Positions 17,153-24,995 of a stretch of DNA of 64,000 nt are shown piece after piece (position 1 is the first letter of the stretch; every line of letters begins with the position of its first letter). Source of the stretch: Thermococcus alcaliphilus (GTDB lineage Archaea; Methanobacteriota_B; Thermococci; Thermococcales; Thermococcaceae); contig NZ_JAMXLV010000014.1 of NCBI RefSeq assembly GCF_024054535.1, positions 24,722 to 88,721 of the forward strand, given 5' to 3'. Position numbers and translations under genes: made by a program. Under the pieces are notes generated by a model, which made no database searches, had not been told where the DNA came from, and worked only from the letters and a program-made list of their open reading frames with translations.

Positions 17153-17905
17153 TCCCGTTGGGTTATCAACAAACACAGTCTTGACCCCAAATTTCTCTCT
17201 TAGGATGGGCATTAAAGCTTTAACTCCAAGGGTTTCTGTGGCATAATGTCCTGCCGCTATAACGGTTAACTTTCCTTCCTTAGCTGTGTGATAATCGTCG
17301 TGTAAAAACTCTCCCGTTATGAAGAGATCAACACCTTTTTCTATTGCCTCTGGGATTGCAAATCCTCCCCTGCCGCTGACTACTGCAACGCTTTTTATTT
17401 CCTCGACTCCAAATTCATAGGCTTTTACATACTCAGTCTTCAGCTTCTCTACAAGTATTTGTGCCACCAAGGGTAAAGGTTTTGGTTCCTCAAATTCCGA
17501 AATGTATCCAATGCTTATTCCGTTGTACTCTCCGAAGGGTTCCTTTGGCTCCAAACCTAAGAGCTTCAAAAGCTGGGCATTGTTTCCTACCTCGGGATGA
17601 ACGTCAAGAGGCAAATGAGCAGCGTAGAGGTTCATCTCATTTTCGAGAAGAAACTTAAGCCTCTTCTGCACAAGCCCTCTGACATACTCTATTCCGCCCC
17701 ATATTAAGCCGTGATGGACTATTAACATATCTGCTCCTAAAGCTCTGGCCTTAACAAAGGTGTCCATACAGGCATCAACTGCAAAAGCGATCTTTTCCAC
17801 CTCTTCTCTTCCCTCAACTTGTAGTCCGTTTCGGGATTTATCGGGAAAAGAGTTTATGCTTAAATACTCATCAAGGAACGCGATAATTTCCTCCCCTTCC
17901 ACCAT
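17147..17905 (-). CDS. Nif3-like dinuclear metal-centre protein (YbgI/DUF34)
   Basis: The 252-residue protein has MLIVHHGLIWGG (metal-binding histidines), YAAHLPLDVHPEVGNNAQL, VSGRGGFAIPEAIEKGVDLFITGEFLHD and the C-terminal GHYATETLGVKAL, the hallmarks of the Nif3/YbgI family that forms toroidal hexamers with two metals per subunit. Known members are linked to GTP cyclohydrolase-like chemistry, but the cellular role is unresolved. The ATG at 17905 is preceded by GGTGAAC, and a GTTTTAAGC box lies about 30-40 bases upstream on this strand, between it and the divergent elp3 gene. Confidence 0.8.
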   Translation of the reverse strand: MVEGEEIIAFLDEYLSINSFPDKSRNGLQVEGREEVEKIAFAVDACMDTFVKARALGADMLIVHHGLIWGGIEYVRGLVQKRLKFLLENEMNLYAAHLPLDVHPEVGNNAQLLKLLGLEPKEPFGEYNGISIGYISEFEEPKPLPLVAQILVEKLKTEYVKAYEFGVEEIKSVAVVSGRGGFAIPEAIEKGVDLFITGEFLHDDYHTAKEGKLTVIAAGHYATETLGVKALMPILREKFGVKTVFVDNPTGL

Positions 17906-17997
17906 TTTTGTTCACCAAAGTCATTACTCTTTGATGCTTAAAACACTTTCAGGTGAAGACTTTTAAATGCCCATACTATCTTATGAACGTGATAAGA

Positions 17998-19761
17998 ATG
18001 GAAGAAAAATATAGAAAAGCCTGTGAGGAGATTGCAAGGGCCGTAATTTCGGGCGAGATTAAGGATAGGAGAGAGCTCAATAGGTTTAAGGTTAAAATCG
18101 CTGCTAAATATCATCTCTCAAGGATCCCTACTAATTCAGACGTGCTTAGAGTAATGAGCAGGGAAGATAGGGAGAAGTTCAAGGACTTCCTCAAAAAGAA
18201 GCCTACCAGGACAATCAGCGGGGTTGCCGTTGTTGCAATGATGACGAAGCCATTTCCATGCCCGCATGGTAGGTGTATCTATTGTCCCGGCGGTCCAAGC
18301 GAGGGTTCTCCCCAAAGCTACACTGGAAAGGAGCCATCAGCTTTAAGGGCTCTTCAGAATGCTTATCATCCCTATCTCATAATGATGAACCGCTTGAAGC
18401 AGCTCTATGATATCGGCCACGATATAGATAAAGTTGAGGTCATTATACAGGGTGGGACTTTCCCTGCTGTTGATTTGGATTACCAAGAGTGGTTCATAAA
18501 AGAGGCATTCAAAGCCATGAACGATTTTCCCTACTTTAAGGACATTGAGAACCTTGAAGAGAAAATTAGAAAGGCAGTTCTTTTTGGAGAGATTGACGAA
18601 GACCCTCTCTTCAAAAAAGCATGGGAAAGGACTCACAAGAAGCCGTACTATTATCTTGAGGAAGAGCAGAGAAAGAACGAGAAGGCAAAGGTCAGAATGG
18701 TGGGATTAACTATTGAAACAAGGCCAGATTGGGCTATGGAAAGACAAATCGACAGAATGCTCAAGCTCGGCACAACGAGAGTAGAGCTTGGAGTTCAGAC
18801 GGTCTTCAATTTCATCTATGAGAGGGTAAAGAGGGGGCACACCGTTGAAGACACCGTGAGAGCTACACAGCTCCTCAAAGATGCTGGTCTTAAGATAAAC
18901 TACCACATGATGCCGGGTTTGCCGGGAAGCAACTTTGAGAGGGACTTAAAGGCCTTCCAAATAATCTTTGAAGATGAGCGCTTCAGGCCTGATATGCTCA
19001 AAATTTACCCCACTCTGGTCACAAAGGACACGCTCCTCTACAGATGGTATAAGGAAGGGAAATATAAGCCTTACACGACTGAAGAAGCTGTCGAGCTGCT
19101 TGTTGAAGTGTACAAACTCCTTCCAAAATGGGTTAGAGTTATGAGGATTCAGAGAGACATCCCGGTTCAGCTTGTTGAAGCTGGAGTAAAGCACTCCAAT
19201 TTGGGACAGCTGGTGTTCAATGAGCTCATAAAGAGGGGCATAAGGCCGAGGGAGATAAGGTTCAGAGAAGTCGGACATCAGATGCAGAAGTTTGGGGTTC
19301 AGCCAGAGGTTGAGCACATCAAATTGCTAAGGGAGGATTATAAAGCAAGCGAGGGACATGAGGTATTCCTGAGCTTTGAGGACGTGAAGAACGACATTCT
19401 AATCGGCTTCATCAGGCTTAGAATCCCAAGTGAAAAAGCCCACAGGAAGGAAATAAACTGCTGTCCATCAGCAATAGTTAGGGAGCTTCACGTTTATGGA
19501 CCTTTGGTTCCAATAGGAGGAAAGCCGAAGTACGAGTGGCAGCACAGGGGTTACGGAAGGGAGCTTTTAGCTGAAGCGGAAAGAATAGCGAGAGAAGAAT
19601 TCGACGTAAAGAAGATGCTCATTATAAGCGGTGTCGGCGTTAGGGAATACTACAGAAAATTCGGCTACAGAAAGGATGGCCCATATGTGAGCAAGAGGCT
19701 TGACAAGGGCTATGCAAACTTTGTGAAAAGCAAAGAGTTTGATGCGCATTTGAACACCTGA
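17998..19761 (+). CDS. elp3: Elp3-type tRNA uridine-34 acetyltransferase (radical SAM plus GNAT)
   Basis: The 587-residue protein combines a radical-SAM domain with the cluster motif CPHGRCIYCPGG (about residues 83-94), IIQGGTFPAVD, GLTIETRPDW and VELGVQT, and a C-terminal GNAT acetyltransferase domain (about 455-580; QHRGYGRELLAEAERIA, GVGVREYYRKFGYRKDG). Archaeal Elp3 builds the carboxymethyl-type modification at wobble U34. A frame from ATG 17953 exists, but the TATA box (CTTTTAAATG, about 17959-17968) lies inside it, so ATG 17998 (with GTGATAAG before it) or ATG 17983 is the start. A T-rich tract follows the gene. Confidence 0.9.
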   Translation: MEEKYRKACEEIARAVISGEIKDRRELNRFKVKIAAKYHLSRIPTNSDVLRVMSREDREKFKDFLKKKPTRTISGVAVVAMMTKPFPCPHGRCIYCPGGPSEGSPQSYTGKEPSALRALQNAYHPYLIMMNRLKQLYDIGHDIDKVEVIIQGGTFPAVDLDYQEWFIKEAFKAMNDFPYFKDIENLEEKIRKAVLFGEIDEDPLFKKAWERTHKKPYYYLEEEQRKNEKAKVRMVGLTIETRPDWAMERQIDRMLKLGTTRVELGVQTVFNFIYERVKRGHTVEDTVRATQLLKDAGLKINYHMMPGLPGSNFERDLKAFQIIFEDERFRPDMLKIYPTLVTKDTLLYRWYKEGKYKPYTTEEAVELLVEVYKLLPKWVRVMRIQRDIPVQLVEAGVKHSNLGQLVFNELIKRGIRPREIRFREVGHQMQKFGVQPEVEHIKLLREDYKASEGHEVFLSFEDVKNDILIGFIRLRIPSEKAHRKEINCCPSAIVRELHVYGPLVPIGGKPKYEWQHRGYGRELLAEAERIAREEFDVKKMLIISGVGVREYYRKFGYRKDGPYVSKRLDKGYANFVKSKEFDAHLNT

Positions 19762-19776
19762 GCTAGACGTTGTGTA

Positions 19777-19829
19777 TTTTTACTTTCTTTTGTTGTTTGT
19801 TGTTTTTACTTTTATCTTTTCGTTTTTTC
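19777..19829 (+). terminator. T-rich terminator tract after elp3
   Basis: Several runs of three to six T residues in about 50 bases follow the elp3 stop, with no strong hairpin. This is the usual Thermococcales intrinsic terminator pattern. The regulated promoter of the Cys-rich protein gene begins right after it. Confidence 0.6.
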
Positions 19830-19830
19830 C

Positions 19831-19866
19831 AATAGTAAATTTTATATAGTTTGAGTGCTTACTATT
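19831..19866 (+). promoter_or_regulatory. Promoter with 8-bp inverted repeat flanking the TATA box
   Basis: AATAGTAA (19831-19838) and its exact reverse complement TTACTATT (19859-19866) bracket a TATA element TTTTATATAG (about 19840-19849). The repeat centres are 28 bases apart, nearly three helical turns, placing one arm upstream of the TATA box and the other at the expected start-site region. This suggests an operator for a dimeric regulator of the Cys-rich protein gene at 19896. The regulator is unknown. Confidence 0.5.
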
Positions 19867-19895
19867 TGTGAAAATTTCCTCACGCTTGGGGGGGA

Positions 19896-20615
19896 ATGAG
19901 GAAGAAGTTAAGCTTGCTTGTGGTTTTGTTGTTGGTTGGAGCGTACGCAGCTTACGCAGTAAGCCAGCCCAAGCCCCCAGAAGTTAAAGGTTGCGTGAAT
20001 CCATTTAGAGAAGTCAAGCCTGTGGAAAAAGCTCCAGAGAACTGGTCTTCAGTGCGTGTTTTTACCAAAATCCTCGTTAGCAAGGACCTTAGGAGTTTGG
20101 CAAAGCCTTGGGAAGTTGATTATAAGAATGTCAAGATAGTAAAGCACGTTGTAGACTATAACGGCGAGAGGATTGAAATGCTTGCTATGGCTTTTCCATT
20201 AAAGGATGGCAAGCACGTAATAGGCTATTATGAATTCTCAAAACCAGTACAAGGAGTTAAAACGAGGGCGTATCTGTTGGAGTTCTCTGTTTCGAATACT
20301 GAAAAACGCTTAACAACAAAAGCAATGACCACGAATGGCGAAGTGACACCACTAAGCAGTTGCAAGCACGAATGCACAAGTGACGCAGACTGTGGCTACT
20401 TCGCAGACTGTGTCTCGTACTGTTGTGACTATAACTGGGGATGTATGGTAGGTTGTTGTGGCGACTGTGCATTTCCATGCGGAGCATGTGCTAAAGGAAA
20501 TGTATGGGCATGTGGAGAATGTCTCTATTGTGTTATAGTTTCATGTCCTTTGTGTGCTACTGGATGCTGTGGCGAAGAGGGGACTTACTGTGACTACTTA
20601 GCACCGGGACCATGA
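19896..20615 (+). CDS. Secreted protein with Cys-rich C-terminal domain (bacteriocin-like candidate)
   Basis: The 239-residue protein starts with a signal peptide (KKLSLLVVLLLVGAYAAYA). A middle region of about 120 residues (KVFTK-like beta/helix mix, ending near ATTNGEVTPLSS) follows, then an 85-residue domain with 20 cysteines, including CC pairs (SYCCDY, GCCGDC, TGCCGE) and the hydrophobic stretch ACGECLYCVIVSCPLCATGCC. The layout, leader plus pro-region plus compact disulfide-rich end, recalls halocin C8-type precursors, where the C-terminus is the toxin and the rest gives immunity; that match is by impression only. GGGGGGG precedes the ATG. Two small membrane-protein genes follow closely. 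Confidence 0.6.
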   Translation: MRKKLSLLVVLLLVGAYAAYAVSQPKPPEVKGCVNPFREVKPVEKAPENWSSVRVFTKILVSKDLRSLAKPWEVDYKNVKIVKHVVDYNGERIEMLAMAFPLKDGKHVIGYYEFSKPVQGVKTRAYLLEFSVSNTEKRLTTKAMTTNGEVTPLSSCKHECTSDADCGYFADCVSYCCDYNWGCMVGCCGDCAFPCGACAKGNVWACGECLYCVIVSCPLCATGCCGEEGTYCDYLAPGP

Positions 20616-20625
20616 GGTGTGCAAA

Positions 20626-20961
20626 ATGAGAGAGTTAAGTAACAAGAGGTTTTATTTGGTTCTTGCATTATCTTTAATTTTTACGTGGTTGGCGGTATTG
20701 GACAATACACCGCCTTTTATAGCCTTTGGCACAATAGCATTCCCCATGGTGATGGGGTATTTCCTTATAACCTGGAGGGAATTTCCTGGCATTATTTTAG
20801 CGAGTGTAGTATGGGGCATTATGATGCTACTAGTGAACTTCCTTGCAGGCTCGTTATCCGAGCAAGTTGTTAGAACTGTTATTCTAAAGATGTCGAACGC
20901 TATTGTTGGAGTGTTGGCATTTATAACTTTTGAAAAATTAGTGAGGAAACGTGTACAATAA
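20626..20961 (+). CDS. Small four-helix membrane protein
   Basis: The 111-residue protein has four likely membrane helices (about FYLVLALSLIFTWLAVL, FIAFGTIAFPMVMGYFL, FPGIILASVVWGIMMLLV and VILKMSNAIVGVLAFITF). The start is ATG 20626 with GAGGTG at 20614-20619; an in-frame GTG at 20617 overlaps that site. It begins 10 bases after the Cys-rich gene and is surely in the same mRNA. No family is recognised. Immunity protein or transporter component are guesses from position. Confidence 0.6.
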   Translation: MRELSNKRFYLVLALSLIFTWLAVLDNTPPFIAFGTIAFPMVMGYFLITWREFPGIILASVVWGIMMLLVNFLAGSLSEQVVRTVILKMSNAIVGVLAFITFEKLVRKRVQ

Positions 20962-20982
20962 TCGGACCATTAGGTGTGCAAA

Positions 20983-21285
20983 ATGAAAACAGACAGTTCC
21001 TTATTCCTTGTTTCCATTTTTGGAGTTCTTTTGGGTGGAGTGGCATTATTAACTGGACTATGCTAGGTATCCCTTCGTAATATTGTACTTTATGCTCGTT
21101 TTAGTGTTATTGCCTGCGATTTTAAGAAAAACCTGCCCATAAGCACGGCTGGAATTCTTTTGAGCATCCCCTTGGCTTATTTTGCAGTTGAAAGCATCAA
21201 AGGCCTCAGCGCATCGACGTTACTTCTAGTGGCATTTGAACTTGGCCTAATTGGTATATATATTGAAATGATCTGGAGAAGATAG
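20983..21285 (+). pseudogene. Frame-disrupted second small membrane protein
   Basis: ATG 20983 with AGGTG upstream opens a frame (MKTDSSLFLVSIFGVLLGG...) that meets TAG at 21064. The +1 frame then reads LDYARYPFVILYFMLVLV through about 21125 and stops at 21140, while the original frame resumes membrane-like sequence from the A-run near 21124-21131 (NLPISTAGILLSIPLAYF...) to TAG 21283-21285. Two compensating frameshifts would restore a 100-residue, four-helix protein like its neighbour. It is either a decayed gene, a sequence error at two sites or, less likely, recoding. The 23-base start region is a near copy of that before 20626. Confidence 0.55.
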
Positions 21286-21374
21286 ACACCTTAGTACACT
21301 GGCTCATACATTTGAGAAGCCCGGATAGCAAAATTTTGTTTGTGTTCTTCCATTAATTTTGGCAGAAAAAGCTT

Positions 21375-23042
21375 TCAGTTCACAATTATCTTAACTCCTT
21401 CTATTTCCTTCTCTTCTCTCTCGATTCTCTCAAATGTGAGCTTTTCCCAGTTAATCCTATAGGAGGAGCCGTTAACATTGGGTACCCAGTCATCTGGATC
21501 GAGAATTATCATTGTAGGTCTTCCTTTGGTCTCAACTTCTAAAACAGATGAGCCGTTCACGAAGATCCTCTTCGTTATGTTCTCCACTGGCGTAACAACT
21601 TTTACTTCAAGGGGCATTGCAAAGCCGTTCTCTTCACTTATATTGAGCCTTAAAATGTAGTTTGAATCCTTTTGAAAGACTTTTAAGCTTGAAACCGTGA
21701 AGTTCGGGTAGTCCGCCCTATAAAACCACTCTCTGAAGAACCAGTCTAAATCTTGCTTGGTTAGATTTTCATAGATTTCCTTAATCAGATCTAATGTTTT
21801 CTCAGTTTCCCTGCAGTCTTTAACGTGGCAAATCTCAAGGAGCTCCCTAAGCCCTTGGAAGAAGGTTTCGTTTCCAACAACAAACTGTAGAGAGCGGAAA
21901 ATAAAGCCACCCCGTTGGTATAGGTTGGTTTGGTGCCTCCTTGTGACGGTGTTAATATCAACTATCGGTGTTCTATCCCTCGAGCTGAGGCATATTCCTT
22001 CCCAGTAGTCCGCTTGTTCAAGCGTCGGTTTGTAGAGAAATGACGTGTATGTTGCGAGAGACTCATCTAAAACTCCAAGCTCAGCATATATTCCAAACCA
22101 GTTGTGGGCAACTTCATGGGGAATAAGGTTTTCAAATTGGGTTCCTACTGCCCCTCCATAGAGCCCGAATCCTTCAATTTCACTTCTATGCCCTTTGATT
22201 CTGATGTAAATGAATTCATCGTACGGATATGGGATCAGATAGAAGGAATACACTTTCAGAATTTTTGCAAGCTCGTCAACAACCCACTCTCCCTCATCTG
22301 TTAGTGCGATAACCCTTACACTTCTGCCATATATTTTAATGGACTTTTCATATGTATTCCACTTTCCCAAAAGAATGTAAAATCTCCCACTATCTGTATG
22401 GAAGGTATCTCCCTCTGGAAGAAGCGGCTTGTATTTATCGTTTGGAAGCTTTAAAAGACCTGCGAGAGTGTAGTTAGATGTGTGGGAAGAAACTTTAACC
22501 ATTAAATTTCCCTTCACCTTCGAAAGCCCCATATAAGCCTCGGGTGGAAGGTAGAAGGAGCTTTTGGTTGATTTAATGTGCCAATCGATTATATCCCTCA
22601 TGTTAACATCAAAAAGAGGCTGATATTTTGAGGTATAAAAAATTTTAATCTGCTGGGTATTCTCAATAGGCTCTATATCCAGTAGCAAAAGACCATATCT
22701 TCCGTCGTAAAATGCTGTTATATTGGCCTTTGCGCCGCGAACTTCAATTTCCTCAACCTCGAATTTTAAGATTGATGAGTTCTCAAAGAGGAGGGGTATT
22801 GTAGTCGGAGAGCTTAGAGAAAGTTCAATCTCCTGAACTCCTTTGGTTGTAGCATTCCAGCCGTCAAAAGCTATCTCAAGGGTTATAGTTTCATTTCCAA
22901 TAGTTTCCTCATACTTTTCAAAAAGACGTTTAACATTCGGGACTTCTGAGAACTGGAATCCCTTGAGTTTTACCTTAGAAGGGCTAATACACATGACCAT
23001 GAGAACTGCCAAGATTATCACTATGATAGAACGCGCTTTCAT
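21375..23042 (-). CDS. Secreted M1-family metallopeptidase-like protein
   Basis: The 555-residue protein has an N-terminal hydrophobic signal or anchor (SIIVIILAVLMVMCISPSK; the Cys could be lipidated). The zinc motif HEVAHNWFG with the second glutamate in LGVLDESLATY places it in the gluzincin M1 group; an N-terminal beta domain precedes it and a beta-rich C-terminus follows. The usual GAMEN exopeptidase motif appears replaced by GGAVGTQFEN. It probably degrades peptides outside the cell. A TTTAAA box about 29 bases before the ATG implies a leaderless mRNA; the same box may serve the divergent gene at 23108. Confidence 0.75.
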   Translation of the reverse strand: MKARSIIVIILAVLMVMCISPSKVKLKGFQFSEVPNVKRLFEKYEETIGNETITLEIAFDGWNATTKGVQEIELSLSSPTTIPLLFENSSILKFEVEEIEVRGAKANITAFYDGRYGLLLLDIEPIENTQQIKIFYTSKYQPLFDVNMRDIIDWHIKSTKSSFYLPPEAYMGLSKVKGNLMVKVSSHTSNYTLAGLLKLPNDKYKPLLPEGDTFHTDSGRFYILLGKWNTYEKSIKIYGRSVRVIALTDEGEWVVDELAKILKVYSFYLIPYPYDEFIYIRIKGHRSEIEGFGLYGGAVGTQFENLIPHEVAHNWFGIYAELGVLDESLATYTSFLYKPTLEQADYWEGICLSSRDRTPIVDINTVTRRHQTNLYQRGGFIFRSLQFVVGNETFFQGLRELLEICHVKDCRETEKTLDLIKEIYENLTKQDLDWFFREWFYRADYPNFTVSSLKVFQKDSNYILRLNISEENGFAMPLEVKVVTPVENITKRIFVNGSSVLEVETKGRPTMIILDPDDWVPNVNGSSYRINWEKLTFERIEREEKEIEGVKIIVN

Positions 23043-23107
23043 ACATTTGTTTTCTATTCCGAGAGATTTAAAAGTTTCGGGAAGAGCTTTTTATGAGGGG
23101 TTAAAAA

Positions 23108-23623
23108 GTGAGATTCAAGCCAAAACCATTGAAAAGCGATGTGAAGTTTGAGTGCAAATTCTGCTTAGACTGTTGTAGAGGGAGGTTCATTTACCTAACT
23201 TTGCATGACATAAAGAACATAATGAGAAGGGGGCATGATCCACAGGATTTTATCCTTTTAACTGCAGAAGAAGGGAAAATACGCTTTGTTTTGGCCTATA
23301 GGGAATGGGATCTTGGGTGTGTTTTCCACGATCCAGAGACTGGGAAATGTAAAATCCACGACTACAATCCTTTAATTTGTCAGATCTATCCGTTTATGGT
23401 GTCCCACAAGCCGCTTGGCATTAAAGGTGAGGAGCCCTTTGAATATAATGGAGAAAAGCTGTGGCTCTACTATGATGAGAGCTGTCCAGGGATTGGCGAA
23501 GGGAAAGAGGTTATAACAAGGGAGGAAGTAGCAGAACTCGGTGTGAGGTTTCATAAAGAATTTGAAAAAACTGATTTGGAAGGCTTAAACACTCTTTTGA
23601 ACGGTGAAAACAATGGAACTTAG
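23108..23623 (+). CDS. YkgJ-like cysteine-cluster protein
   Basis: The 171-residue protein shows the CxxCxxCC pattern [10 protein letters not shown] near residues 17-26 and a second group in [27 protein letters not shown], the arrangement of the YkgJ/CxxCxxCC family thought to bind zinc or an iron-sulfur cluster. The GTG start at 23108 has GAGGGG at 23095-23100. It overlaps the NIP7 gene by 11 bases, so the two are coupled. The reaction is unknown. Confidence 0.7.
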   Translation: MRFKPKPLKSDVKFECKFCLDCCRGRFIYLTLHDIKNIMRRGHDPQDFILLTAEEGKIRFVLAYREWDLGCVFHDPETGKCKIHDYNPLICQIYPFMVSHKPLGIKGEEPFEYNGEKLWLYYDESCPGIGEGKEVITREEVAELGVRFHKEFEKTDLEGLNTLLNGENNGT

Positions 23624-24113
23624 ATACAGGAGGGCTTCCTCCTGGGAGTTTGATTTGATAATGAAGGAAGCTGAAAAGTTTGGGGAGTTAAAACATGAGT
23701 TCTTTGGAATAGTTGAGGGAAAGTTTAGGGATGTCTATGCGGTAAACGAGGAAGTTTGGAGAGAAATAGAAAACCTAAAGGTAAAGCCCTACGCATTTGG
23801 AACCTTTGTGGGTACAATAAAGGTTGACAAAAACCTTGTTGAGAAATTCTATCCAAACATTGAGTTCTTTTATTTTGTGGATATTAAGAAGAACTATGTA
23901 GTTCTAAAGCCAAAAACTGCATTTCTTTTCACAACTGGCAAAGACGTGCCGAAAAAAGGGGTCAAGGAGTACAACTGGCAGGGGAGCAAAAAGCTTGTTA
24001 TCCTAAATGAAGAAGGTCTAATCCTCGGACTCGGCATTATAAACCCAAAGAGCGAAAAGAAGTTCATTAAAAACATTACGGACATTGGGGAGTTCATAAG
24101 GCGGCACAAGTAG
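23613..24113 (+). CDS. NIP7-like PUA-domain ribosome biogenesis protein
   Basis: The 166-residue protein begins [24 protein letters not shown], with an N-terminal alpha/beta domain and a C-terminal PUA domain (about 85-165; [32 protein letters not shown]). This is the two-domain layout of archaeal NIP7, an RNA-binding factor of large-subunit assembly. I chose ATG 23613 because GGTGA lies at 23602-23606; GTG 23604 is in frame but overlaps the site. It overlaps the preceding Cys-cluster gene. Confidence 0.75.
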   Translation: MELRYRRASSWEFDLIMKEAEKFGELKHEFFGIVEGKFRDVYAVNEEVWREIENLKVKPYAFGTFVGTIKVDKNLVEKFYPNIEFFYFVDIKKNYVVLKPKTAFLFTTGKDVPKKGVKEYNWQGSKKLVILNEEGLILGLGIINPKSEKKFIKNITDIGEFIRRHK

Positions 24114-24238
24114 CGTTTTTGTAGTTTTTAACCGTAAACTTTAAATATCCTCAATATATAATTCCAATTGGTAACTAAAATCACTATTCTCTCTAACCCG
24201 CTTGAATCAGATAAAGATCCATTACAGGGGGTGAGAAA

Positions 24239-24982
24239 GTGATTAAGAGAGTAAAAACTGGTATTCCGGGGATGGATGAGATACTTCATGGAGGAATTCC
24301 GGAGAGAAACGTAGTTTTGCTCAGCGGAGGCCCGGGAACAGGAAAGACAATATTCAGCCAGCAGTTCTTATGGAATGGCCTACAAATGGGTGAACCCGGG
24401 ATTTATGTAGCTCTTGAAGAGCATCCAGTTCAAGTTAGGCAAAATATGGCTCAGTTTGGATGGGATGTCAAGCCATATGAAGAGCAAGGAATGTTTGCCA
24501 TGGTGGATGCCTTCACAGCTGGAATCGGGAAGTCTAAAGAGTATGAGAAGTATATAGTCCATGATTTAACCGATATTAGGGAGTTCATAGATGTATTGAG
24601 GCAAGCTATAAAAGACATCAATGCCAAAAGGGTTGTTGTCGATTCTGTTACGACGCTCTATATAAACAAGCCCGCTATGGCTAGAAGCATAATCCTTCAG
24701 CTCAAGAGGGTCTTAGCTGGCACTGGATGTACAAGTATATTTGTGAGCCAGATCAGCGTTGGAGAAAGGGGATTTGGAGGGCCTGGAGTAGAGCACGGTG
24801 TTGACGGTATTATAAGACTCGATCTTGACGAGATCGATGGCGAGCTTAAACGCTCTCTCATAGTGTGGAAGATGCGTGGTACAAGTCATTCAATGAGAAG
24901 GCATCCATTTGAGATAACCGACAAGGGAATAACAGTCTATGCGAATAAAGTTCTGAAGAGAGGTGGGATTGTAGAAATTTGA
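24239..24982 (+). CDS. KaiC-like circadian-clock-family ATPase
   Basis: The 247-residue single KaiC domain shows [34 protein letters not shown] (Walker A about residues 29-36), [21 protein letters not shown] (catalytic Glu pair region), a Walker B-like [13 protein letters not shown] and the C-terminal [16 protein letters not shown]. It is the widespread Pyrococcus/Thermococcus KaiC homologue, different from the ATPase at 6638. It starts at GTG 24239 behind GGGGGTGA. A TTTAAATAT box lies near 24132-24140, followed by a roughly 75-base leader. An HTH/coiled-coil gene follows 13 bases later. Confidence 0.8.
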   Translation: MIKRVKTGIPGMDEILHGGIPERNVVLLSGGPGTGKTIFSQQFLWNGLQMGEPGIYVALEEHPVQVRQNMAQFGWDVKPYEEQGMFAMVDAFTAGIGKSKEYEKYIVHDLTDIREFIDVLRQAIKDINAKRVVVDSVTTLYINKPAMARSIILQLKRVLAGTGCTSIFVSQISVGERGFGGPGVEHGVDGIIRLDLDEIDGELKRSLIVWKMRGTSHSMRRHPFEITDKGITVYANKVLKRGGIVEI

Positions 24983-24995
24983 GGAGGTGAGGATA

